Assembly: GCA_002104905.1 (NCBI GenBank)
Contig: MCFE01000093.1
Coordinates: 1 to 64,000 of the forward strand
DNA: 64,000 nucleotides
Source of the DNA: Basidiobolus meristosporus CBS 931.73
Taxonomy: Eukaryota; Basidiobolomycota; Basidiobolomycetes; Basidiobolales; Basidiobolaceae
Reading direction: 5' to 3'
Every line of letters begins with the position of its first letter. The stretch's first letter is position 1. The notes below the pieces were generated by a model. It was not told the DNA's origin, searched no databases, and saw only the letters and a list, made by a program, of their open reading frames with translations. The position numbers were made by a program, and so were the translations under genes. Positions 33,563-44,892 of the stretch are shown here, one piece after another.

Positions 33563-33854
33563 ACAACAGCCATAGAAGTTTCCTGTTGGTGATTCTGCGT
33601 GTCTGATGGCAATGAATGGCACTGCCAAGGGAATTCAACTACTCGTAACGAACATCTAACCTAGCGTGGCCTAGTGAGCCGGAAAACTCATGCTGGACCA
33701 TTGTATGTGAACGCGATAAAAATCGGAATAAATGGATCACCATTGCCTACGAGCCATTCTCATACCGCATGAGCACATGTGGATGTGTATATAATAGGTT
33801 TATTTTAAATATTTGGCTGGCATTAAGTTGAGGAGTATCCTGGTACAAGGCAAA

Positions 33855-35787
33855 CTAGGCGGAGGACTTGAGACTGTTTTGTTTTAGGTTCTCCTGGATA
33901 ACAAATCGCAGCATGGTTTCTGCACGCGTGCGCATCCAACTGTCTTTGTTCATTCCCTTTGCAATCTTGGCTATCTCCTTGGCTTGGGCAAAGGCACGGT
34001 CCATATTGTGTGTCTGCCAGTGCCAGCGAGCCAAGCTCCACCCAAGAGGAACGCTCTGTTTCGAGTACATCGACTCCCCGTTTCGTCCCGCCCCCGTGCG
34101 GTTGTCTAAGGTACGCACCACCACCTGGAATAATGGAAGGAAGGAGTTTGTGATGAGGCGCAAGCGAGCAGGGACCGAATCAGCTGGCCACTCGATGGAG
34201 TCGCTCTCGTCCTTCGAGGCCTCGGGCGCCTTCTCCTTCTCCTTCTTCTTGTCAGCGCCAGAGGGCAGAGGGTATGGGTTGCGGTTGCGGGAGAGCTTCT
34301 CATGGACGGCAAAGAATCCAACCAAGGCCTCGAATATCATGTTCAGCTCATTGGTGGGGATGCTGTCGATGTTCCCTTGGGCCTTCTCAAAGATCTTGTT
34401 GATGAAGCTTCGGAAGAGAGTGCAGGCATGCTCATGATCCCCGATATTGAAGGAAACACGGGCAATCCAGAACCCTAACGGGTCGTTCTCGTTTTGCAGC
34501 TGAAGCTTGAGCTTCTCACACAGCCAATCAATGGCCGATGGCTGTTCTTCGTTAATCTCCGGCATCTCCTTGGCCTTCCCGCTGTCTTTGGGATTGGTGC
34601 TGAAGCCCCATGGTAGCTTTCCGTTAGAGCTCCACCAATACCGGCCGAAGTCGTGAACATAGGCGGCAGCCTCCTCTTTGGTTCCTAGCTCAACGGTGAG
34701 CTTGGATTGTTCGCGGCCCATGATTTCGCCGATCAACAACCGAGGGACAAATCTTTCCGGGTCTCTCTGCAGCGCTTTGCTAAGCAAGCCTGCGGTCACC
34801 TCAGAACTCCCTCCGTGGACATAGAATGAGGCCAAGACTCTGGTGTACAAGGAAGCCAGGAAGAGGTCATCGGCAACCGAGTCACTCTTGGGTCCAAATT
34901 TCTTGTCCAAGAACTTGAGACATTCCTTGTGTTCCTGTTTGTCCATGAGGATCTTGGCTTTCAGGAACCTGACCCCGTATTTGTCACCTGTGTCCAACTC
35001 AAGCTAACCGGTCGACTGTGTCGAGGGCCTGCTTGGAGTACTGCAGGCGCTTCTTGCTGTGCTCCGGGTACTTGTGGGCCAGCTTCAACAGGACTTTCGC
35101 CTTGACGTAGAGGCTTCGCAGGTAGGGTCCAGCGTAAATCCAGCTTCCAAGCTTGCCGGAGTATCTGTCCCAATACGATTTTCCATCCGCTTGGCTCTCT
35201 TCGGTCTTCCATCCACGCAAAACCTCCTCGCCCTTCTTGTCAGCCTCCTCTAGGATTCTCAACTGCTCTTCCAGCTGATCGTCATTACGGGCGGTGGCCA
35301 GGACCACCCTGGCATCCACACAAAGGTCGGAGATCTTCAGAGCCTTCTTCGCACCATCGATGCGCTCTTGCTGGGTGCTCTTGCGAAGTACGTCATACAC
35401 ATACTCCTGGGCCTCGAAATACTCCTTCGGTGGATAGACGATGGTTGTATCTTTCGTTTTTTCTCTATGGGCGGTGTAGCTTGACTGTTCCACCGAAAAG
35501 ACGTCGCTCACCGGGTTCTGGTTGGCCACGTCCATGGAGAACACGTCGATCCAGTAGGAAGCGTTGATGGTGGGGTTATGCACGGAGATCTTGCAGTTGC
35601 CAAGATACTCGATGTAGCTCTGCTTAATCTGTCGGATATTATAGTACATGTGAACGGGGGTGGAGTTACGCTGGGTCAAGCTGCTGTACAGTTTGCGTAA
35701 ATCCTCGCTGGTCTCGGGCCTCTCGGCCGGGTTCTCCGCAGGGGGGAGTTGATTAGAGGATCTGTTGTTGCGTTTTCCTCTGGGCAT
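33855..35787 (-). CDS. TPR-repeat protein of unknown role (one indel)
   Basis: I do not recognise a specific function. The product (about 643 residues, no introns) is hydrophilic and helical. TPR-like helical pairs run from about residue 110: EAQEYVYDVLRK, RIDGAKKALKISDLCVDARV, YAGPYLRSLYVKAKVLLKLA and YGVRFLKAKILMDKQEHKEC. This resembles uncharacterised fungal TPR proteins with a PYLR/YMRA-type repeat. A basic start (PRGKRNNRSSNQ) and a Lys/Glu linker (ADKKKEKEKAPEASKDE) are present. One extra base in the AA run at 35,001-35,002 splits it into two frames; removing it joins VDRLA directly to ELDTGDKYGV within a repeat. Convergent with Derlin. Confidence 0.75.
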
Positions 35788-36579
35788 ACTGGGGAGGAAT
35801 CAAAGGGAAGTAAGAGACAATGATGTTCCAAGCACGACTGCACTGGGATCTCTTATATCTGGGTGCGTATTCATCATCATCTCAGGGATTGGTTCGTTCG
35901 GCGTGGTTGAGGGGTCCCAAGGGGTTTCGGCGGGTTGGACGATTGAACGGAGTGGGCGGCCCCTTATTCCTGGATTCCTCATTTAGACGCCCTATTGGGA
36001 AGTGTGCTAAATCACCCTCTTCTTTTCTCCCTGGATTTCCTCCACTGCCAATGGCCGTTCAAGGGACTCATTGCCAACCAGATCCCTCAATAACCGGCTT
36101 TCCTCATCCCTGGCTGGCATTTTCACAACACCAGTCTTCCTTTGTTACATAACGGTGCGTCATCCTGTGACTGGTCGCTGTCAACACCCACCTAGAAAGG
36201 CTGCTTCGTTCCTCATTTGACCTCATTCTCAATGTTACGCATGATGAAACCCAGTCCCGACCTCGAGCTAAGCCACCACGAGCGAGGTGGGTCGAGCCCA
36301 TAAAATCGCCCGCCTCGCCCGCCTCGCCGCCTCGCCCACTCAACCAACCCTCGATTCGGAACTAAATTAATCACCGAAATAAACGCAGATTTATGGCATC
36401 TTGACAGATTCGGCCCCGGACCCGGGACCCGGGCCACGGCAAACCACCATCCACACTGCCGATGCGAAAAGATTTTTTTCGAGGGCGATTTGGGGAATAA
36501 AGTACACGGCCGGATGCTCCTCAGCTCTCTCTTTTCCCTGTTTCTACATCCCTCGAGGCTAAAGGATTGAAACTTGAAA
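35788..36579. other. Divergent promoter region, TPR protein and eS24
   Basis: No gene seen. GC-rich between 36,240 and 36,440, including tandem cgcccgcct units near 36,310 and a direct repeat gacccgg near 36,418-36,433. Pyrimidine-rich just before the eS24 ATG, as usual for ribosomal protein genes. Confidence 0.5.
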
Positions 36580-37124
36580 ATGGTAAGTGTCGTGACGTTC
36601 CATGTGTCGTGGTTTGACCTCCCCTGGATGGATGCCTAGTATTCCCTTGATAGATGTAGACTTTTGGATGTCGCTCGTGCGTGATCAGTCAGTCGTGGAT
36701 GGGTTCACTAACGTGTTTTCCTCGCTAGGCCGACGCCACCGTTACCATCCGTACTCGCAAATTCTTGACCAACCGACTCTTGCAACGCAAGCAGTTCGTC
36801 GTCGACATCTTGCACCCTGGCAAGGCTAACATCAGCAAGGATGAGCTCCGCGAGAAGCTCGCCAAGATGTACAAGTCCGACAAGGAGAACGTCTTCTGCT
36901 TCGGATTCCGTACCGTCTTCGGTGGTGGCAAGTCCACTGGATTCGCCTTGATCTACGACTCCTTGGACTCCGCCAAGAAGTTCGAGCCCAAGTACCGCCT
37001 TGTCCGTCACGGCCTTGGTGAGCACGGTATCACCTCCCGTAAGCAACGCAAGGAACGCAAGAACCGTCTCAAGAAGTTCCGTGGTACCGCCAAGACCAAG
37101 GGCCCCAAGACCAAGTCTGAATAA
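36580..37124 (+). CDS. RPS24: 40S ribosomal protein eS24
   Basis: Small-subunit ribosomal protein eS24, 132 residues. Exon 1 is just the start codon (36580-36582), followed by a 146-bp intron with donor gtaagt and acceptor gctag; exon 2 is 36729-37124. The protein is unmistakable: [39 protein letters not shown] and [20 protein letters not shown], with a very basic tail ([19 protein letters not shown]). Codon use is strongly biased to C-ending codons, as in highly expressed genes. No other ATG upstream of exon 2 fits the conserved N-terminus, which supports the ATG-only exon. Confidence 0.96.
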
Positions 37125-37270
37125 TTTTGCTTCGCTACTCCTACCCTACACAATTATGACACTTCTACTGTCTTCAATCCTAATTAGATAGTGGTGTACT
37201 GCGCAATAAATTTATTCCTTGTGAATCGTGGGTTCTTATCGAGTGTTGATGTTGGTGGGGACGAACATGC

Positions 37271-38824
37271 TTAGTATCCTAGCGACGAGTGTCGACGCTG
37301 CTCGCACTCGCAGAGGCCTCGCTTCTTGGGCCCAATCCCGCGACAGGTCCCGCAACAGAAGATGCCCTCCGGGTGTTGGCCACGACACTGGTCGCAGGCA
37401 AGGACGAGGAGGTGACACCCCTCCCCGCTGCACTTGACGTACCGGTCCTCCTTGTTCCCGCAGAACTGGCATTCGGAGACGATGTGATCCTGCTTGTGGC
37501 TGGGAAGCGCGAGCCCCTGTCGAGCGTCGAACACGTAGTTTTTCCCGTGGAAATGGCTCGGCACGCCGCCGCCTTGGGCATCGACCCATTCCAGGTAATT
37601 GTTGATCCCGCCGTCCAGCATCCACACCGTGGCCGGGTTCTCCGGGTCCTCGATCGTCTCGCGTATGTACGCGGTGGCCTTCTCGCTGCGAAACCAAACG
37701 TCAGTATGGGTCCCGGTGAGGGTGAGGGTGGGGGTGGGGGAGGTGTCCCGGTCTACTTACCAGCGGATCCCGCCCGTGCAATAGGTCAGGATGGTTTTGC
37801 CTCGCAGGTGGTCTTTGTTCTTCTGGATGTACTCCGGGAACGAGCTGAACTTGCGCAACGGTGGACAGCTGGCGTTCACGAAGTGCCCGATACGACTCTC
37901 GTAATAATTACGAACATCCAAGAGAACAACCTCCTTGTGATGGTCCCGCTCCCGCTCCGGCTCCGGCTCCCGGATCACCAGCTCCTCCACCAGACGATGG
38001 AACTCCTTCGGGGACACTTTCCCCTGCTTGTCCGGGTTGAAAAGGGTCTTGGGGGTCCAGTTCTTCACTCCAAACGGACATATCTCCTCCACCAACTTCA
38101 CCGACATCCCATCGAACACGTGTACGCAGCCAGGGGAGGGTTTGAAGAAGGTCTTTCTCTTGCTACGTATCTCAGCGTCGCTACCTTGGCCCCACTTGAG
38201 CTTCTCCCCCTCCAGCATCTCGTGCTCGCTCAACCAATCCATGTACTTCAGCACGTCCTCTTGGTCTCCAGCCAGGGTGGCGTTGATCCCCTCTTCGGCC
38301 ACCCGGATCTTCCCCGAAAGGTGGAGCTTGGTCGTGAAGTCCAGTTGACGTTCCACCTCCGCCGAAGGGGCTTTCAGCGGGTGGTACTTGTAAAAGAGGA
38401 GGACGGTGCCCAAGGGAGGGCCCCCCGGTTTCCCACAGGAGCACTCCACCGCGACGGCGTCCGAGCCGCCTTTCGTCGCTCTGCGTTGTGTGAAGGGGTT
38501 CGACTGAGTTCTGGCCGCCGCTCGAATGGCCAACTCCCGTTGGTAACTCCTCTCCAGCTCTTCTTCGTGGGTCGACCTCACGTGTAGATGATACTCCGGT
38601 AGACTGGTGAACGTCCTCTCGCAACATGACCAACCGGTCCCCTCCACCAAGTGCTCGTTCAGGAATTGCTTCAGGCAATATTGACGTAGCACCCGCTCTT
38701 TGGAGGTAGGGTTTTTCTTGGGGAAAGGGGTGGCGGAGGCCGGGTCAGGGCCAGGGCCAGGGTCAGAGTCGGAGGTGTAGGTGCAAGTGGAAGTGTAAGT
38801 GGATAGCATGTTGATGGCTGGCAT
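37271..38824 (-). CDS. Rhodanese/TrhO-like protein with zinc clusters (TSTD2-like)
   Basis: Eukaryotic relative of bacterial TrhO (UPF0176), which hydroxylates tRNA U34; animal TSTD2 has the same core, but the eukaryotic function is not settled. Exons 38824-37761 and 37685-37271; 492 residues. A Pro/Gly-rich start precedes a Cys/His finger-like segment (GWSCCERTFTS ... YHLHVRSTH), a Cys motif (VECSCGKPG), the acylphosphatase-like domain (VLLFYKYHPL, RVAEEGINATLAG) and the rhodanese domain (VVLLDVRNYYESRIGHF) with active-site loop YCTGGIRCEKA. A C-terminal cluster (CQFCGNKEDRYVKC, ACDQCRGQH, FCCGTC) can bind two or more zincs. The gene is markedly GC-rich. A second Met 15 bp downstream may be the true start. 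Confidence 0.87.
37690..37748 (+). repeat. G-run tract (G-quadruplex candidate) in an intron
   Basis: The only intron of the TrhO-like gene carries on the plus strand several runs of three to five G spaced by 1-3 bases (gagggtgagggtgggggtgg). The transcript is therefore C-rich here and the template strand is G-rich. Confidence 0.55.
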
Positions 38825-39224
38825 CCACGCTACGGAACCCTTCTGAACCTAAAATTTTCCCGTCTATCGTACGACGGATAGGTCCCGCGATCAAATTCGT
38901 GGCGAATTAATCCATTCGTGGCTCGTTTCAAATCGGCCCCCCCTCCCATGCGATCCCGTGGAACTGATCCAGGCCTGCGGGGTGGTCTCGGTTATTTCGC
39001 ACGAACCAACCTGGCCCAGCCTCCATGCAGCCATGATTTCCGGGGTAAATCACCACCTGCCGAATCTTGGGTGGTAGTGTGCCAATACTCCATTAACTTA
39101 GCTTGGTTGCTTGGATCATGTGCTATCATTGATGTCATTAAGCTAGTGGAATATTTAGGTATAGCCACAAAGTATACAACAGGTAATATTACAAGATAGA
39201 GGCATTTGGGGAATTGTCATGGGG
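38825..39224. other. Border between gene-rich and transposon-rich DNA
   Basis: The first part is the upstream region of the TrhO-like gene. At about 39,090-39,180 a decayed 3' end of a copia-family LTR (ggaatatttaggtatagcc ... acaaca) marks the start of the repeat block. Confidence 0.5.
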
Positions 39225-39467
39225 TGAGAGTTACTTGGAATATTTCACCAAAATATCTAGTACCCAGTGCATCAAAAGCTTTCAAAAGAGCCCCAGATTT
39301 TTCACACATGCTTTTGGGGCCTTCCTAAACATATTCCATGTGCTTGTTTTGCCATGACCATGCAGAAGTATTAATCCCACTGTAATATTCAATCAATCAG
39401 GATGTGAAAGCCATATGATCTACTTGATCTCCCAACCACTTTCAATATCTGCAAAACTCTTACAACA
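39225..39467 (-). repeat. Truncated, inverted copia-family LTR
   Basis: Matches the reverse complement of the LTR from its middle (atttcaccaaaatatctagt) to its end (ctcttacaaca). The other end is missing. Confidence 0.65.
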
Positions 39468-40352
39468 GGGTATGAGCCCCAAGCTGTGGCTCTCTGGAAT
39501 ATCTACTACTGCTATTACTTGAACTTTTATGGAGCCAAGTGAGCCTAGTAATCCACTCACTGGTGAGTATTGTGATGTTGTGCCCAGAGAAGTTGTGAGT
39601 TTCCTCCAATATCAGCAACAGAGGCTTTGAGGATATACTGCTGCCTCTTGCCAAAATCATTCCAGGATGCAACTTACTATGTGCATGGTACAGTTAGACA
39701 GCCATCATGCAGCTGGCAACCTATGAATCAGAGACTGTCCAGGTACCAGCATGTGTTAATAGCTGAATGATATTCACATCAGAAAATGCCACCATTGCAA
39801 GGTGTCCAACTTGTTGGGAATCTTTGTCCACATCCTGGATATACTCCAGTTTTTGTTGTAAAAACTCGTATTTCCACCTAAATATTCACCTAACTTAGTC
39901 ACTTAGATCATCACCTTCAAATCCTAGAGAATACTGACCAAATTCCTTGTTGGGATTTACTTAGAATATTTACCCAGAACATGAAATTTTGATAAGTTGT
40001 CCAAACAGCCCCAAACTTTGCACACATGCTCTTGGGACCTTCCTTAACCTATTCTACATGTTTGTAATGCCAAAACTGGGTAAAAGTATAAATACTACTT
40101 TTACATTCAATAAATCATCAAGTGAAAACCACATAATCTACTTGTCCTCCCAATCACTTCCAATATCTCCAAGACTCTTACAACAGTGTTACCCTCTCTG
40201 ATGAAGCTCATATAGTCTGACAAATATTGTGAAGCTATCAAGTATTGCACTCAGTATTAATCAAGCACAAGCATTTCCAATATATACAGCTGCAGCCTTT
40301 ACAAAGAACTAAGAAGCAAAGGCCATTCTCACAGTATTTATGACCATGCCCT
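39468..40352 (+). mobile_element. Tnp2-type transposon fragment split by a solo LTR
   Basis: Positions 39,468-39,853 and 40,186-40,352 together follow the 5' half of the Tnp2 element at 46.7-51.3 kb. The segment cagctggcaacctatgaatc aligns with 46,730 onward and caatatatacagctgcagcc with about 46,985. Landmarks upstream (gagccaagtgagcctagtaatcc) match the copy near 51,270. No open frame survives. Confidence 0.65.
39854..40185 (-). repeat. Solo LTR, 332 bp, inverted
   Basis: Starts TGTTGTAAAAA and ends CTCTTACAACA; flanks gtttt (39,849-39,853) and gtgtt (40,186-40,190) form a near-perfect duplication. Same short subfamily and same length as 4,253-4,584. Confidence 0.8.
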
Positions 40353-41384
40353 TGTTGAAGAGTCTTGGAGATATTGGAAGTGATTGGGAGGACAAGTAGA
40401 TTATGTGGTTGTCACTTAATGATTTATTGAATGTAAAAGTAGTATTTATACTTTTACTCAGTTTTGGCATAACAGGCATGTAGAATAGGCTTAAGATGCT
40501 GTAAGAGTCTTGGAGATATTGGAAGTGATTGGGAGGACAAGTAGATTATGTGGTTTTCACTTGATGATTTATTGAATGTAAAAGTAGTATTTATACTTTT
40601 GTATGGTCTTGGCATTACATACATGTAAAATAGGTCAAGGAAGGTCCCAAGAGCATGGGTGCAAAGTTTAGGGCTATTTGGACAACCTTGAAAATTTTCA
40701 TGTTCTGGGTACCTGGTATTTTGGTGAAAATATTCTATGTAAATCCCAACAAGGGATTTGGTCAGTATTCTCTAGGATTAGAAGGTAGTGATCTAAGTGA
40801 CTCAGTTAGGTGAGTATTTAGGTAGAATTACAAACTTTTACAACACTCCCACTCAGCTAAATGTTCATACTGACTAGTCCTAATTTTTACCTAAGATATT
40901 CAAGCTTGTCCCTAGCTAATGGTTTGGTAAATATGTCTGCAATAATTTCATCTGAAGGACAGTATGCTAAGCTAACTAAGTTGTTCTCTATAGCTTCACG
41001 TATGAAATGATGTCTTATATCTGTGTGCTTAACTCAAGCATGAAAAGCTGGATTTCTACCTAATTGTATACATCCCTGATTATCTTTAAATAAAGTAATA
41101 GGCATTTTTTGACATAAGCTTAAATCTATAAAAAGCTTTCTTAACCACATTGCTTGTTTTGTAGCTTCACAGGCTGCCATATACTCTGCCTCTGTGGTGG
41201 AAAATGCTTTGAGTGGTTGCTTTCTTGAATTCCATGAAATTGCTCCTTGATAGTTAAGAATGGTGTATCCTGTAATGGATCTTCTGTCTTCTAAATCTTG
41301 TCCCCAATCAGCATCAGAATATCCCGCAAGATCCTGTTCTGAGTCCTTATAAGTGTATTGTAAGCAGATATCAGCAGTACCTTT
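40353..41384. repeat. Tandem duplication, unit 1 (partial LTR + LTR + RNase H segment)
   Basis: Consists of a 144-bp partial LTR (40,353-40,496), a full 349-bp LTR (40,497-40,845) and 539 bp of inverted copia RNase H sequence (40,846-41,384). The same three parts, with the same fused junction (ggcataacaggcatgtagaa then cttaagatgctgtaag), follow immediately as unit 2. Confidence 0.75.
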
Positions 41385-42395
41385 TGTTGTAAGAGTCTTG
41401 GAGATAATGGAAGTGATTTTGGAGGACCAGTAGATTATGTGGTTTTCACTTAATGATTGATTGAATGCCCAGTTATGGCATAACAGGCATGTAGAATAGG
41501 CTTAAGATGCTGTAAGAGTCTTGGAGATATTGGAAGTGATTGGGAGGACAAGTAGATTATGTGGTTTTCACTTGATGATTTATTGAATGTAAAAGTAGTA
41601 TTTATACTTTTGCATGGTCTTGGCATTACATACATGTAAAATAGGTCAAGGAAGGTCCCAAGAGCATGGGTGCAAAGTTTGTGGCTATTTGGACAACTTT
41701 GAGAATTTTCATGTTCTGGGTACCTGGTATTTTGGTGAAAATATTCTATGTAAATCCCAACAAGGAATTTGGTCAGTATTCTCTAGGATTAGAAGGTAGT
41801 GATCTAAGCGACTCAGTTAGGTGCATATTTAGGTGGAAATACAAATTTTTGCAACACTCCCACTCAGCTAAATGTTCATACTGACTAGTCCTAATTTTGA
41901 CCTAAGATATTCAAACTTGTCTCTAGCTAATGGTTTGGTAAATATGTCTGCAATCATTTCATCTGTAGGACCATAAACTAAGCTAACTAAGTTATTCTCT
42001 ATAGCTTCACATATGAAATGATGTCTAATATCTATGTGCTTGGTTCTAGCATGAAAAGTTGGATTTCTACCTAATTGTATACATCCTTGATTATCTTGAA
42101 ATAAAGTAATAGGTGTTTTTTGACATAGGCCTAAATCTGTAAGAAGCTTTTTTAACCACATTGCTTGTTTTGTAGCTTCACAGGCTGCCATTTACTCTGC
42201 CTCTGTTGTAGAAAGTGCTACGGTTGGTTGCTTTCTTGAATTCCATGAAGTTGCTCCTTTACAGTAAAGAAAGGTGTATCCTGTTGTGGATCTTCTGTCT
42301 TCCAAAATTTGTGCCCAATCAGCATCAGAGTATCCCACAAGATCCTGTTCTGAATCCTTATAAGTGTATCTTAAGCAGATATCAGCAGTTCCTTT
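41385..42395. repeat. Tandem duplication, unit 2 (continues into the copia element)
   Basis: Partial LTR 41,385-41,507, full LTR 41,508-41,856, then RNase H sequence to about 42,395, beyond which only the main element continues. Its LTR resembles the unit-1 LTR more than the element's other LTR (shared acatacatgtaaaataggtc and ctatgtaaatcccaac). Confidence 0.75.
41868..42191 (-). pseudogene. Copia RNase H and C-terminus
   Basis: The frame reads ACEATKQAMWLKKLL, then FQDNQGCIQLGRNPTFHART and KHIDIRHHFI, ending DIFTKPLARDKF, the end of a copia polyprotein. The Tyr before Met-Ala-Ala is replaced by TAA here, whereas the duplicated copy at about 41,170 keeps TAT. Confidence 0.85.
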
Positions 42396-42401
42396 GAGGT
42401 A

Positions 42402-44050
42402 TCAAAAAATCTGCTTAACTGCTGCAATATGATCAGATCCATAGTTCTGATTATGTTGGCTGACAACTCCCACTGAATATGAGATATCTGGACGTGTTCC
42501 AAGCATGATATACATCAGACTGCCAGCCATAGATTGATAAGGAAAGTGAGGGCTTTCAGATGGCACCAAGCTCTCTTGATTTGGTTGAGTTTTGACCAAG
42601 TTAAGGTTTGTCTCCATTTGGGTAGCCGCCGGTTTACAGTCTTCCATTTTGTACTTCTTTAGTATATCTTGAATATACTTGGATTGACTTAGGGTGATAG
42701 TCTGGGTACTTCTGGCTATGGAGAACTTAATCCCTAAGTAGTAACTAAGTTCTCCTAGATTGGACATCTTGAACTCCTTAGATAGGCTGGATTTAGTCTC
42801 TTCCAATGTTTCTAGGTTATTGGCGGCTATAATAAGATCATCCACATATAGAGCTAATAGAGCTGGATTTGCTCTATCTGGCTTATAGTATATACTATAG
42901 TCAGTATTACTTCTTTTGAAATTCAAAGATTCCAAATAAGAATCTATCTTGCAATTCCAGGCTCTCAGTGATTGTTTGAGACCATATAGTGACTTTTTAA
43001 ACTTGCAGACCAAATGGGGGTTATCTTGGTCAACAAATCCATCAGGCTGGTCTGTATACACATCCTCATCAAGTTCTCCATTCAAAAATGCAGCTTTTAC
43101 ATCCATTTGATGAATAAAAAACTTATATTTGGCTGCAATAGCCAATATTAATCTGATGGAATTAAACTTGGCTACAGTGCAAAGGTCTCAGTATAGTCAA
43201 GCCCTTTTGTTTGCAAATATCCCTTGGCTACAAGTCTTGCTTTGTATCTTTCAATTGTACCATCAGCCTTGTATTTTGTCTTGAAGACCCATCTGCATCC
43301 AATTGATTTTTGGTTGATTGGTAATATGACTAAGTCCCAAGTTTGGTTTTCCATCAGGGCCTGATATTCTTCAGTCATTGCAGATCTCCAAAACTTTGTC
43401 TGAGGGCTATTTAGGGCCTCTTTTACAATCTGGGGTTCATCAATATGGACTGAATAGGCATAGGCTAAGTTTGTACCCTCATTGATACAGTAATTTGGGC
43501 TATTTCTTGTCCAATTGGATCTCTGGGCATTTGATACCGGAATGATCACTTCTGAGATATTCCTGGGCACTGATTCTGGCTGCACCATGGTTGTAGAGTC
43601 CTCTGGAGTGAAAAAAGTTTCATTATTTTGCTCTGATTCAATCCTGACAATTGGTGGACTTGAGATCAGATTTTTGTAATCATCTGATGTCATTTTTTGT
43701 GAAAATTTTGAATTTTCATCAAACAGCACATCCCTGGACTTGATCAGCTTCTTTGCTTTGGTATTGTAGAGTCTGTATGCCTTACTCTCATTGCAGTAGC
43801 CCAAAAATATGCATTTTACACTTTTTGGCTCAAATTTTGACTGATTTCCGGCCAGTTTTTTGGCATATACTGTACACCAAAATATTCTTAGATGTTCTGC
43901 ACTTGGTCTGTATCCATTCCATGCTTCAAATGGAGTAGAATCACAAAGTAATCTGTTATAACTCCTATTTTTAAGATATACAGCAGTGGCAACTGATTCC
44001 GCCCAAAAATCATAGGATAATTTTTGATCATGGATCATAGATCTTGCCAT
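42402..44050 (-). pseudogene. Copia reverse transcriptase (and integrase end)
   Basis: Two frames, 43,172-44,050 and 42,402-43,145, cover the integrase C-terminus (FWCTVYAKKLAGNQSKFEPK) and the RT: TWDLVILP, GCRWVFKTKYKADG, HQMDVKAAFLNGELDEDVY, GLKQSLRAWN and LLALYVDDLIIAAN with the catalytic YVDD. A lost base at about 43,170 separates them, and a TGA replaces CGA just after VKQIF. Confidence 0.88.
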
Positions 44051-44061
44051 ATCAATTATTG

Positions 44062-44892
44062 ATCTGTTAGCTCATTCTGGTACTCCATTTTGCTGTGGGG
44101 AGTATGGTACAGTAGTCTCTTGTTCTATCCCATGAATTTTGCAGAAGTGGATGACGAGTTTTGAGGTATATTCTCCACCATTGTCAGAGCGTGTTTTCTT
44201 GATTTTTTCACCAGTTTCTCTCTCCACCATGGCTTTAAACTCCCTGAGCTTGGACAGAGCTCCTTCCTTTCTCTCCATGAAGTATACTCATGTGTATCTT
44301 GTATAATCATCAATAAAAGTGATTAAATACTTCATCCTGCCTAAGGATAAATTTTGCATAGGTCCACACAGATCTGAGGGAATAAGATCTAATTTTTTCT
44401 TAGTTTTGATTAACCCAGAGCTCTTGAACTGTTGTCTGGCTTGTTTCCCATATATGCAGGCTTCACAGTGTTCCAAATTAGCTGGGGGATCAATTTTTAC
44501 TCCAGAAATTAGCTGATCTTTAATCATTTTACGCAAATAATCAAAATTGATGTGCCCAAATCTCCTGTGCCAAAGCATTGGTGTTTCTTCATTTAAGTTA
44601 CTTATATTGGCTTCCAGATATGATGAAATATAAGTCAACTTGTATAGATACTGATCTCTGATGCCCAAAGCAATATGGACACCATTTTGATCAGTGATCC
44701 TGCGTCCAGAATTGTGAAAACTGAAACTGAGTCCTTCTGCTGTGGCCTTGCTTACAGAGAGTAGGTTCTTGGCTATTACTGGTACATAGAGTACTTCTTT
44801 AAAGGTCAGTGTATGGCTTCCTTCACTGCTTCTAAAGTTTACTTGGATAGTTCCTTCTCCAACTGCATCAAGTGTTCTATTGTACCCATGAA
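44062..44892 (-). pseudogene. Copia GAG-pre-integrase and integrase core
   Basis: GAG-pre-integrase WHRRFGHINFDYL with CEACIYGKQ gives the HHCC zinc site. The core shows DLCGPMQNLSLG, FIDDYTRYT, TRSDNGGEYTSK and PYSPQQNG, covering the DDE catalytic residues. A TGA replaces TGG after DDYTRYT, and another TGA replaces CGA after NGVPE. Confidence 0.85.

Noticed and set aside
37289-38587. Plus-strand frame of 432 codons opposite the rhodanese gene
   Set aside because: GC-rich antisense shadow; the minus frame carries recognisable domains and a valid intron.
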